DNA from: Ostrinia nubilalis
Lineage: Eukaryota; Arthropoda; Insecta; Lepidoptera; Crambidae
Length of the DNA: 64,000 nucleotides
Assembly (NCBI RefSeq): GCF_963855985.1
Contig: NC_087092.1
Coordinates: 558,001 to 622,000 of the forward strand
Direction of reading: 5' to 3'
Both the position numbers and the translations under genes were made by a program. Under the pieces are notes generated by a model. The model saw only the letters and a list, made by a program, of their open reading frames with translations, did no database searches and had not been told where the DNA came from. This document shows positions 10,801-22,800 of this stretch, one piece after another (the stretch's first letter is position 1; each line of letters begins with the position of its first letter).

Positions 10801-13800
10801 CACGTGAGGCGCCAGCTCGGCGCGCGTGTGCGCCACGAATGCGCATAGCAGGGCTGCCGCCGCGCGCCGTCGCGGCTCCTCGCTCGTGCGGATCGTTTCT
10901 AGCAGTGTGTCGATGATGCTGTTTAAAGTGAGGTTCATTATTCCTTGTAGATAAAAAACCTTTTTTTAATTATTTGAAAACAAACACTTGCATCACAGGG
11001 AGTTGAACTCCTAGTTTTTTTTTAAATTTCGTTATGGGTCCAAGACAGTTTAATTTTCTTTGCTTTTCCTGGTTGAGTTTTTATTGGCGGTCAAGCTGTA
11101 GATCCTGACTACACAGATGTTGAAGCGGTGGGAATGAGAAGTGGAAATAGTCCCGTTTGTATCTCAAGTAATAGGTAGCAAAAATGCGGTGGAATGCGCG
11201 CGTATCTCGCGCCGACGCATGCTCGTGCATCCGTCCGGATTGAAATGTCAGTTAATCAGTTGTAAACAATTACGACTATCAAGAACTGTTAAGAAAATAC
11301 TTTATTTTACGGACGTGTAAGTGGGCTCCGATGCGCGTCGGTCAGTAGATATCGTCCCTTAGGCAGCACGAGTTGATTCCATCCATTACCTTCTGCCTTT
11401 TTATTAGAAGTTTTTTTGTAATTCCTTTGTAAAAAAGCAATACACTATTTTTATACCTTCTAACTCCAGCTGCGTCGGTGACAGGCAGCAGCGCGTCGCG
11501 GCAGTTCTCCAGCTCCCTGGCCTCGTCAGGCCGGCCCCGCGCCGCCACCAGCGCCGTCAGCAGCGCGGGCAGCACGCGCGGCAGGTGCCGGCCCAGCGCG
11601 CCGCCCGCCGCCGCCGCCAGCGCCGACAGAGCGCGAGTGTCCACCGCGTTGCCGCCCGGGCCCGAGCCCGTCAGCACTGGGACTAAGTACGGGAGCACTG
11701 ATGACGTTACCTCCTGACTCCAGCAGCATCAGTGACAGGCAGCAGCGCGTCGCGGCAGTTCTCCAGCTCCCTGGCCTCGTCAGGCCGGCCCCGCGCCGCC
11801 ACCAGCGCCGTCAGCAGCGCGGGCAGCACGCGCGGCAGGTGCCGGCCCAGCGCGCCGCCCGCCGCCGCCGCCAGCGCCGACAGAGCGCGCGTGTCCACCG
11901 CGTTGCCGCCCGGGCCCGAGCCCGAGCCCGTCAGCACTGGGACTAAGTACGGGAGCACTGATGACGTTACCTCCTGACTCCAGCAGCATCAGTGACAGGC
12001 AGCAGCGCGTCGCGGCAGTTCTCCAGCTCCCTGGCCTCGTCAGGCCGGCCTCGCGCCGCCACCAGCGCCGTCAGCAGCGCGGGCAGCACGCGCGGCAGGT
12101 GCCGGCCCAGCGCGCCGCCCGCCGCCGCCGCCAGCGCCGACAGAGCGCGCGTGTCCACCGCGTTGCCGCCCGGGCCCGAGCCCGAGCCGGTTAGCACTGG
12201 GACCAAGTATGGCAGCACTGCGCGGGACTTGATCGCCATCACCTACAAAAGGCAGGATTTATTTTGCATGGACAACAAACAGCATACATGTAAGAATTAC
12301 TGTTTAAAACATACGCTTTAAACAAACAGTAACATATCATTTAGATCGGGTCATTGTGGAAGGCAGTATCAATAACTTAGTGATTCTAGTATAAGGGTCC
12401 TCGGCCACTAGACACGGGGATGTATGGTGACCGGTAAAGAAGGACCCGTGGCGGCAGCACACGCATGTGAAGGAAGGAAGGAAGAACAGGTCCCCTGAAG
12501 CCAGTCGTCACTTGCTTAAAGCCACAGTCTGGAGCAGAGTCGTAAAAGAATGTCTAGGGTGTTTAGTCCGAACGATAACTCGCAGTTCCGTCGTGAGATT
12601 ATAATGAGCAGACCCTGCCCATCTAACAGCTCCCTGCTTACATACCTACTGGCCCGGAGGAACCAGTAGATATGCAATTTCATGCATTTCCTGAGAAAAA
12701 AACACTATCTGCTAGCTTCCGTTGTTGCCGACGGTGGCGTGGCACGCACCTGCTTGAGCCCGTCGAGCGTGGCGTCGGCGAGCTGCTTGTCGGGGTCGTG
12801 CAGCGAGCGCAGCATGTGCGGCAGGATGTCGTCCAGCGCCTTGTTGCCGACGGTGGCGTGGCACGTACCTGCTTGAGCCCGTCGAGCGTGGCGTCGGCGA
12901 GCTGCTTGTCGGGGTCGTGCAGCGAGCGCAGCATGTGCGGCAGGATGTCGTCCAGCGCCTTGTTGCCGACGGTGGCGTGGCACGTACCTGCTTGAGCCCG
13001 TCGAGCGTGGCGTCGGCGAGCTGCTTGTCGGGGTCGTGCAGCGAGCGCAGCATGTGCGGCAGGATGTCGTCCAGCGCCTTGTTGCCGACGGTGGCGTGGC
13101 ACGTACCTGCTTGAGCCCGTCGAGCGTGGCGTCGGCGAGCTGCTTGTCGGGGTCGTGCAGCGAGCGCAGCATGTGCGGCAGGATGTCGTCCAGCGCCTTG
13201 TTGCCGATGGTGGCGTGCAGGCTGTCGAACGCGCGCGCCGCCGCCAGCCGCACCTCGGGCAGCGGGTCGCACAGCGCCGTGCGGACCGTCGGCACCTAAA
13301 AAACAATAAGTTACACAATCAATCCATATGAAGTAAAAAGCAGATGGCGTATTCAAAACTAAAACCTACAACGGTTAAATAAATGTGCTTAGTGTTGGAG
13401 CCGACCAAACCCATTGTCACCCTTCTGTCTCGCGTTATCCGCGCCGTACACTAGAATTGATGGCTACCGTCTTGTGGCGTGATCTGTGTGACAGCCAATC
13501 AGAATAGACCTACGATCGCGTGATATCCAGGAAACAAATTAACGCGCTGCTACCCCTACCGTTAAGAGCCATTTTACATTTTCGTGCGAATTTCTAAGAT
13601 TTTGGAAGCATGAATTACTATCTTAAGCAACACCCAGAGATTATTTAATAACTGCGAAAGATAGGTCAATCCTTGTTGTTGACCATTAATGAAACGGATT
13701 TACTAAAACTCTTTTGCTTAATTCACAGTGCCCCATCTCCCACAACCATTTTACGAAAAAATTGCCGCAGACTCATTTTCAAAGTCCTGTATCTATTATT

Positions 13801-16800
13801 TATGCTCATATAATAAGCTTAAAAATATATAGTAATCATCGGACATATATTCTTGTAGTCCATTAATGAAATAGATTCTTGAATTTCATTACCATTATTG
13901 AGTAAAATCTAAAAATAATTTGGCAAATTTGAAGATTAACGTCACATTTTGATCGTGGTTTTTGGTTTAAAAACACAGTATAAACTGCAATAAAAGTATC
14001 CCAAAATAAAGAATATTCATTGTAGAATTAATTTCTACAGTTATTGTTTAAATATTAGTAACCACTTTGTCAAAATATTGATGTGAATATCAGTATAAAT
14101 TACAATGCGCAAGCCGACATCGATTAGTATGGCGCGAGCGCCCGTCAAGGCAGGACCTGTGTCATTTTTCCCGCCGTGACGTTTACGTGCGTTCGTGTCG
14201 TAAAGCGGTGATTTGTACGGCGACCAAATACATTTGATACTATGCCGAGAGGCTGTTTCGAGTCGGCCGGCCGAGCAGAAATTGAAATGATGAATTTTAA
14301 TTTCTTTGACGGATCTGGGTGTAACTATGTATAATATGTAGGTATCATGTATTTAATTTAATAAATAAATTATAAAAAAAGTATATCCATTATGATAGCA
14401 CCCTTAACACAAGCATATTGGTTGCCTACTTTTGGACTAGATGGCGCTGTGAAATTGTCCAAAGATTTGTTTATTTATTTATCCGCTTTGAGTTTTGTTT
14501 CGTGAAGAAGAAAAAGAAGCGTTTTGTTTTGTTGTTAAATCTATACTAATAAAAGAGGAAAGATTTAATTGTTTGTTTGTTTGTTTGGAGGCAATAGGCT
14601 CCGAAAAAAATTTCTTTCACGATTTAGAATCCTAATTTTTTTCTATGTAGGCTATAAAATATTTTCAAAAACTTTAGTCCAAAATCTTTGATAAAATTCG
14701 ACGTTTAATAAATAAATTAGATAACATGTTAATACTTTTTTTTTTCAGTACGATTTTAGTAGGTACCTGTTTTCCAGAAATTCTACGATTTAACTAAACT
14801 TCTAAAGTGTTTATATTTTATGCATAATTTATTAACTTCTAAAATATACATATATCCTATTGATAGATGACGTGCTTCGTATTTTAATTAAATTATTACC
14901 TGACTAGGTTAAAAAGGTGTGGAATGTTATTTTGGAGATAACTTGGTTGATAGAAATATAGAGAGATGCTAAGTAATGCGCTGAGTTCCAAACTCAGTGT
15001 CGTATTAGAAATTCACACACACCAAGAAATCAAATTATTTGCTCATTATCCATTGCGGTATCAGTATTCAACGTTCGAATAATCTTTAGTACTATGCAAG
15101 CAATATAAACTGTTTACATAATGACGTCGCTACTGTCATCATTGCTTTCACAAGCAATATGTTCCAATTTGTCCCTTGTCACCATTTCCCTTTAGTTTCT
15201 GTGATCTGTGCTTGTTTCTAAGTTGATATCAATGAAATATTCCTTAGTACTTTTGATTTTAATTTTTTTTTTGACACGTGTTTGAAAAATCAAGGTCAGA
15301 TTACAATAAAATAACAAGTGAAAACGTAACATTGCATTGCAACTCGCAATTTCGCAATATTGATGAGGAGATTCCATTGAAAAGTCTGTATTCATTCCTA
15401 GGATTCCCCTAACACCATCAAATTCAAGAGAATTCAAGAGAGTGCAGTTTCCCATCTCATGCTTAGGGACCACGGTTTAAAATAGTGTGGTTGCATAGAG
15501 CCTGCAACGGGCAACCGCGTGCGCAGCTGCTCATACTAATTTTCGATACAAAAGCAAGTGTTGGCGCCCTCACGAGTTTTAGCGGAGTTCCATATGGTAG
15601 CGGGAGTAGACTTAATGGAAATCTATGCTTTTCCGACGACCAGTTGTATGTGGAATACTCCAGAGTATGCGCACACAATAGCCTGGTGATTTTAGCACCT
15701 GAAGGAAAAACAAAAAAACATTGTTTACAAAGAAATCTGCGGCAGGTGTAGTGTTTTAATTTTGTTTTAGAAAGATCTCATAATTTTGTAAGTATTCAAA
15801 TATTTAAACATAATGATGTGTAGATTTTATATCAAAAAATATAATCATTTAACAAAATTAATTTTCTTAGAATATTTTAATTCTATTAGAACCATTTTCC
15901 ACTTCATCGCAGAAGAAGTCGCGGGCAAAAAGCTAGTATGAAATATGTAGTATTGCCCGCGGCTTCACCCGCTTGAAATTTAGTTTGTCACAGATCGTCA
16001 TAAATTATAGCCTGTACATTGTTATTCTGGTCGACGCCAGGGATGGATGAGCGTCGCTGTCGCTGGCGACAGGGTCTTCTGGTTCAGGGTTCATGGCGTA
16101 GGTCTCAGGCAAAATGAAATCCACTCGTACAAATTAATAAACTCAGTGTATTAACGAAAATAATTACACACAGCACTAGAGTCGTATCGGAACTGAGTGA
16201 ACCAAAGGTCTTGCGATAGGAACGTCCGACCCGAGAGATAGTTGAACACAGACTGCCTAGTACTGCTGTACTGTACTGTAAAGTTTCATCAAAATCTGTT
16301 CAGTAGTTTTTGCGTGAAAGTGTAACAAACATCCAGACATCCACACAAACTTTCGTATTTATAATATTAGTAAGACTAGTAAAAAGTAAGATAGTAAGAT
16401 GAATTATTTTAGTTATTTGTTTACTTATAATAATATTTATTTATTTATTTCTTAGCTCTGTCTGATAATGGATCTGGAGGAGATGCAATGGCCACCTCCG
16501 TAACAAAACAATAGAACCATATGGAGTTTGGGCTTGTGTGATTCGCCTTGACGAATATTTCTTATCCAGGGTCCGATGATGGAGCTGTAAGGGGGCAGAT
16601 TTATTTTTCACTATGTGACTGTCTTTATTTTGTACTTAATATATATTTTACATATTATACCTATTCGTGTTTCATTATAAATCGAAATATAAAAGACTTA
16701 ATAAACTCTATTAAAAATTTAAATTAATTAATCAAGTTTGAATACCTCATTCTACCTTAAAATTAATAACTTAAATCAAGTCTTAATACGGTCACGGCTC

Positions 16801-19800
16801 AAGATTTTTTTGTCCATTTCAGCGTTCTTTTTACTCTTTTGACGTTGCGTTGACAGCTTTTACCTAAATTCGCGCGGAATATTTTTGTGAAATGGCTCTT
16901 AAGATTTGAACTATTGTATTTGTCTTTTATTTTATTAATACATTTATTGAAGTGAGATACTTCAATAAATGTATTCAAAGACTCAACTAGCATTTTTCTA
17001 ATAAACACAATATGGTCTCAACAATGGCACTATATAGAGCGTCTACACAGTATATACAGGGTGACTGGAACTGAACCCGCCATAGCTAATACGCGTATAG
17101 AGAAGGTCATTTGCTAATTATTGAACCTTACTTTCTATAGCTAAAGTTTTATAGTTTAGGAGATATGTCAATTTTTATACTTTTTTCAGATTTTTCCGAA
17201 ATTTGACCTAAAAACTGCTTCAACTTTTTTTCTCGCGTGATTTCAACAGTTTTTTTTATTTGATATTAATATCGAGTATGTCTTTATTCAAATAAAATAA
17301 ATTTCCGATCCAAATAATGATTTAATAGCTAGTTACGAGCCGCCAAAGTCTAACAAAAGTACAAACCACTATAAAAAATTAAACTTCGAATTCGAATGAA
17401 ACAAAAATTAATGGTGATAATGGATTGCCAATGATCTTAAAAATATCTCTAGCTTCTCTTCTTTCCAATGATATATCACACGTTGTAATTAGATATTGAA
17501 ATTTGTCAAAAATTCAAAGTTTATGGAAGAAAATGGAGTAATAATACAAAAATTATCCATACAAAATTTACTTTGAATTTTTTTAAATTCTTTTCATCAT
17601 AATTTGATTATTGTTTTATAATTCATTTTTCAAAAAACACACATAAATAGTTATGAAAAGGAGTATAGCAGAAAATATGAGATGTTTGAAGAAACTTTGT
17701 ATGGATAATTTTCGTATTATTACTCCATTTTCTTCCATAAACTTTGAATTTTTAATCAATTTTACTATCTAATTTCTACGTGTGATATATCATTGGAAAG
17801 AAGAGAAGGTAGAGATATTTTTAAGATCATTGGCAATCCATTATCACCATTAGTTTTTTTTTAAATCGAAATCGAACTTGAATTTTTATCGTGGTTTGTA
17901 CTTTTGTTGAACTTTGACGGTTCGTAACTAGTTATTGAATCATTATCTAAATCTGAAATTTATTTTATTTGACTAAAGGTTTATTCGATATTAGTATCAA
18001 ATAAAAAAATCGGTTAAAATCATGCGAGAAAAAAAATTTAAGCAGTTTTTAGGTCAAATTTCGGAAAAATCTGAAAAAAGTATAAAAATTGACATATCTC
18101 CTAAACTATAAAACTTTAGTCATAGAAAGTAGGGTTCAATAATTAGCAAATGACCTCCTCTATACGCGTATTAGCTATGGCGGGTTCAGTTCCAGTCACC
18201 CTGTATATGAGCTAAAGCAGTACGGAAACTTAGCCCTTTCGGCGAGTTAAATACCTACACTTCAACTGAGTGTTAGGGTTGGCACTCTTAATCTTTATAA
18301 AATTAATAAGGTTCTTACTTACTTATTTATTAAAACGTTTATTTAGGTTATTTAATTATCAAATACCTAATGGAATAAATTAACTGACTAAGTAGTTAAC
18401 AAAAAAATAAAACGTTAATTAGGTTCTATAATGATCCAATACATAATCGAATAAATTGATTAAGTACTTTATTAGAGGCCGGTAGAAGATCTATTCTCAT
18501 AAAATAAAATACCGGATACTTACTTTCACATACCTATTGCCTCATTTTAAATACAGTTCATCACTTAGTACAAAAGCGCGCGGAGCAAATTACTTTATCA
18601 AATAGAACACATCAATTTTTAAAAAGCGTAATTACGTAATTTAAAAAGAACTATTACAAAATCAGATGTAAGCACTTTATTTAAAAAGTAATATTTAATA
18701 ATTATTACAATTCAGAATTATTACGAAGTTTAAAAAATGAAAGTTCTGGTTTTGTAGATGCTGAGTTCAAGCAGCCGTATACTACGCAATACACTCGTGG
18801 CATGTTTTTAAAAATACAGCGGACAGCGCATGCAATAAAATTATTATTAAAAACACAACGCGCGCGACACTCGCGACGGATGGACTGCGAGGTTCGCTTA
18901 GAGCTCGTGTAAAGCGTGCGTCTGTGTGCGTGAGTCTGATTTCGAGCGTTTGTATGAAGCTTCCGTACTGTTTGATTTATCTACTGTGGCGTCTACTTAC
19001 CAGGCCATCGGCGAAGCTCATGACCGCTTCCCGCGAGGTGGAAGCCAGGATCTCTCCCAGGCCAATACACACGCCCTGGCGCTGGTCCGCGCGCTCCGAC
19101 TTCAGCCCGCGCTCCAGGATCGGTACTATCTCGGGCAGCACGCGCTCGCCAAGCTGAAACGGCACGAAAGTAGTAAGACATGACGTACATGACGTCAATA
19201 AGAGCCCACACACAAAGTATAAAGGTCCAGTGGATGTTGTATAGTCTGGTCCGTGAGCACGTAGAATTTTGTCCAATGACCCCTAGCTACCCATCCTTAT
19301 CGCTCGCGCGTAATTATATTGCTGTCGCGACTGTGCGACTGACACCCGCAGTGAGCGGGACAGCAATATAATCACGCGCGAGCGATAAGGATGGGTAGCT
19401 AGGGGTCATTGGACAAAATTCTACGTACTCACGGACCGGGTTTTAGTAGATTTTTTTTCATCTTATTGCAGAAATTATATTTTCGGTAGCTCGTGTAAGC
19501 CCGGCTTTACCTTGCGCACGAGGTCGCCGAGCGTGCGCGCGGCCACCTGGCGCTTGTCGTAGCTGGTGGAGGCCAGGCAGCCCAGCAGCAGGCTGAACAG
19601 CGTCGGCAGGATCTCGCGCAGCGTCTTCGGCGTGTTTGTCACCACCACCTGCGAGAAAAACACGCTTGCATAAGTCGAGGAATAGTGTAATAAAGTAAAA
19701 AAAAAAGTTTTCTACACTCGATTTGTATAGATAGCTCACTCTCCATCGATGAAAACGCGAGTTTTAGTGGCTCTGAGGCCAGCGTAATGCTGTAATAGAG

Positions 19801-22800
19801 TACAGTACCTTCCAGACGTGCAGCGCGGCCTGACGCACCATGAGCGCCACGTCGCTGCGGCCCATATAAAGCCCAGCTAACACGCGGTTCCTACGCTCGG
19901 GGCCTAGCGCTCGCATGATCGCCTTGTGAGAATGTTCTGTGCCGAAGTTGTCGTCCTCTGACGCTGTTTCCGTGCTCATCTTTCCTGACACTCCAGATAT
20001 ACGGTAAAGCAAGTCTCCGAGAAGTTGGACCGAACTGAAAACAAAAATTATATAAGAATAAGAGAATAAGAATAAGAAAAACTTTATTTGACACAAAAAG
20101 GAAAAAATAAAAAACAGTACAAAGGGACTTAAAACTATACACGCATATTATTTTTGTGCCAAAAAGGCGCCCGCTCAGCATTAATCGAGCCACGCGTGCA
20201 TGCACGCGTGCCCCGACGCTGGTTTTCAGCGGGCGCCTCTCCAACCAACATTATAAATTAAAAAAAAAATAACATTAAACAAAACAAAAAACAAAACATT
20301 ATATGGTCATTGCCCATTTAATACGCTTGAATATTAAGTGACAATGAAGAATGTTCACTGATTTTGTTTTTTAGCTTTCTGTGTTCTCTGTTAAAAATAA
20401 AAAATACACGTGAAAGAATTATTTCGATACGTCAATTAGTTTCCAAGATATTGAATTTTAAAAGTGCGGGCGGCGGCCGGCCCGCCATTTTATGCGCGTG
20501 ACGTCATATTACAACGACTGGCTCATATTTGTATGGGTGGAATCTTGCAAACTGAATTAAGACCCACTTCCAGGCAACCGATTAAGCTGAAATTTCGCAA
20601 ACACATGTGATTTGGATGACCATGCAATATTATGATGACATGGAGCTGATCTGATGATGGAGCTGGAAGGTGGCCATAGGAACTCTATAATAAAACGACT
20701 TAAATGCATCGAGTTTGGGCTCGTTCGTTTCGTATTGATGAGTATTTTAATTCTATATAGTAATCGGGGTCTAATGATGGAGCTGGAAGGTAATTCGCAA
20801 TAAAACGACACAATCGCGTCAAGTTTGGGTTTGGTTCAATTTTAATTTCTGTGATGGGTCTGGGTTTTAATATGTATAATAAGTTTGTATTTACAAAAAA
20901 AAAATATTTAAGTATGTTTATATCCGTTTTCTAGTGAGCGGACGCTGTGAATGTACGTCACACGGGGTCACGTGACCGTCGGCGGGACTCAATATTTAAG
21001 CGAACTTTGAATGCCTATAAAATCATAACTACTGGGTATTTTTGAATGAAATAAAAACTAATGTATTTGTAAATGTAAAAGCTTAACTGTAACATAGGTT
21101 TCAAGTGATTTTGCATACCTAGTAACATTCTCAATTATATGAGCGGCGACATACCTGTATCGGATACGCCAGTTGTCATCAAACAACCCGCGTTCCAACT
21201 CCGGTAGGAGCAATGTGATCGCAGATTCTGCGTACAATGTGACGATGCGCTGACCGGCCTGGAATTAAACAAATATTTTACATACACTGTGACTATGACC
21301 TTTCATTTGCGCATGTCTCGTATTACAAACGTTTGTAAAGCTGCGTCCACACCGGGCGCATGTCCTCGCGAGTCATGCTCGACATCCTGCCCACTCAAGA
21401 GCAGTGTGAACGCGGCTTAATCCTTTGAAGATGACTAATAAGAAGGAAAGAGAGTAAGAACGAATGTGCGGGGCAATGCGAATATACAGGGTGTCCCAGA
21501 ATGGGTGAATCAAACTGCTAGGGGAGGTAGCTCTACTAATGTACTAACCCAAAAAAATATGAAAAAAAAATTAAAGCGCCCAAGGAAACAAAAAAAATTT
21601 TTTTTTGAAAAAGTGAAAATAAATCAGCTTTGCAAAAGTATATGGCTATAATTGCTGCGTTTGGAGTTTATTTGTACTTTTTTCTTACTAATATTAATTG
21701 TACATGATCGCTTCGTTTATCTATAAACAATCTTTTGAAAATAATGACTAGATTTCGAGTTTAGAGCACTTTATTTGAAAAAAAAAATCCGAACTCGAAA
21801 TTTTTTTTAAATATTTTTTAGGGATAGTACATTGTAGAGCTACCTCCACTATCAGTTTGATTCACCCATTCTGGGACACCCTGTACGTAGTATGTTGTTA
21901 CCTTGAGCGCAGTCTCGCGCACGTATTCGTTCTCGTCGGCGAGCGCCTTGAGGATTGGGTTGATGATCTGGCCGATGTAGGGCGTGAACTCGTCCGTGAA
22001 GGCGCCCGGCATGTAGATGAACATCATGATGTAGCCGTCCTTCACGTGCGGCGCGATGTCCGTGCGCTCGGCCGTCGCGATTATATCTGCGGCGAAAGTT
22101 ACAATTAATGAGGGCTATCGTTTTAGCGCTCACCAGATAGCGCCACTGTAGAGTAAGGTCCTGTCACTTGCTAGTAGCGAAGACAGTGGCGCCAACTTGT
22201 GAGCGCTAAAGTGGTAGGAGGACTATCGCATTTGCACTCATCAAGATGGCGCCACTGTAGAGTAAGGTCCTGTCAATCGCCAGGGGTGCCAACTGTTAAG
22301 TATAAAAACGATAGCCCTCATTGGTGTCTATGGCATAGCCCGCAGAATTGCTAAAATCAAGTGGCAGTGGGCGGGGTACAAGACTCGCAGAGCTGATGGC
22401 CGCTGGGGTAGAAGACTAGATAGACCGAAGATCTGGTGAAGTTTGCGGAAGATGTCTAGATGCGGGCAGCGCAAGACCGGTCGTTGTGCATATTATTGGG
22501 GGAGGCCTTTGTCCCGCAGTGGACTTCATTTGGCTGAAAAGAGGAACGATGCCTATGGCGAATACTGAAACGATATACAGACCATTTCATAATTTACAAT
22601 GAGCTTCTATGAATTTACGTGAAGTAAAATCAGTTTCATCACCAAAAAACGACGTATTGAATTCGTTCGTCAGTTGTTTATTACTGATCTACTAGTGTTG
22701 CAACTCTTCCCTCTGCTGCCTTTACATGACTAGCGTACCCGGCATGATGGTGTGCAGTTTGTGCACGCCCAGTGGCCTAATTCACGTATTTACACTGTCA

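Larger units (their letters stand above)
13296..19000. other. GCN1 intron 33 (5.7 kb)
   Basis: Contains the two Helitrons and the 1.15-kb fold-back. A worn repeat at 16440-16620 (GATGGAGCTGTAAG) is related to 20640-20830 (GATGATGGAGCTGGAAGGT twice). 13296-14539 and 18205-19000 are AT-rich with no feature I can support. Confidence 0.55.

Noticed and set aside
10919..10960. Earlier acceptor (CTACAAG) for exon 36 giving M-N-L-T-L-N-S
   Set aside because: It would put exon 36 out of frame with exon 35. The AAACAG|C acceptor restores the conserved junction.
12680..13356. Long overlapping minus-strand frames (up to 214 codons) full of C/T/R repeats
   Set aside because: They are other-frame readings of the 119-bp exon 34 array. 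The 119-bp period (2 modulo 3) lets a frame run through all three phases.
14540..16378. LTR retrotransposon
   Set aside because: No direct terminal repeats or gag/pol frames; the ends fit Helitrons.
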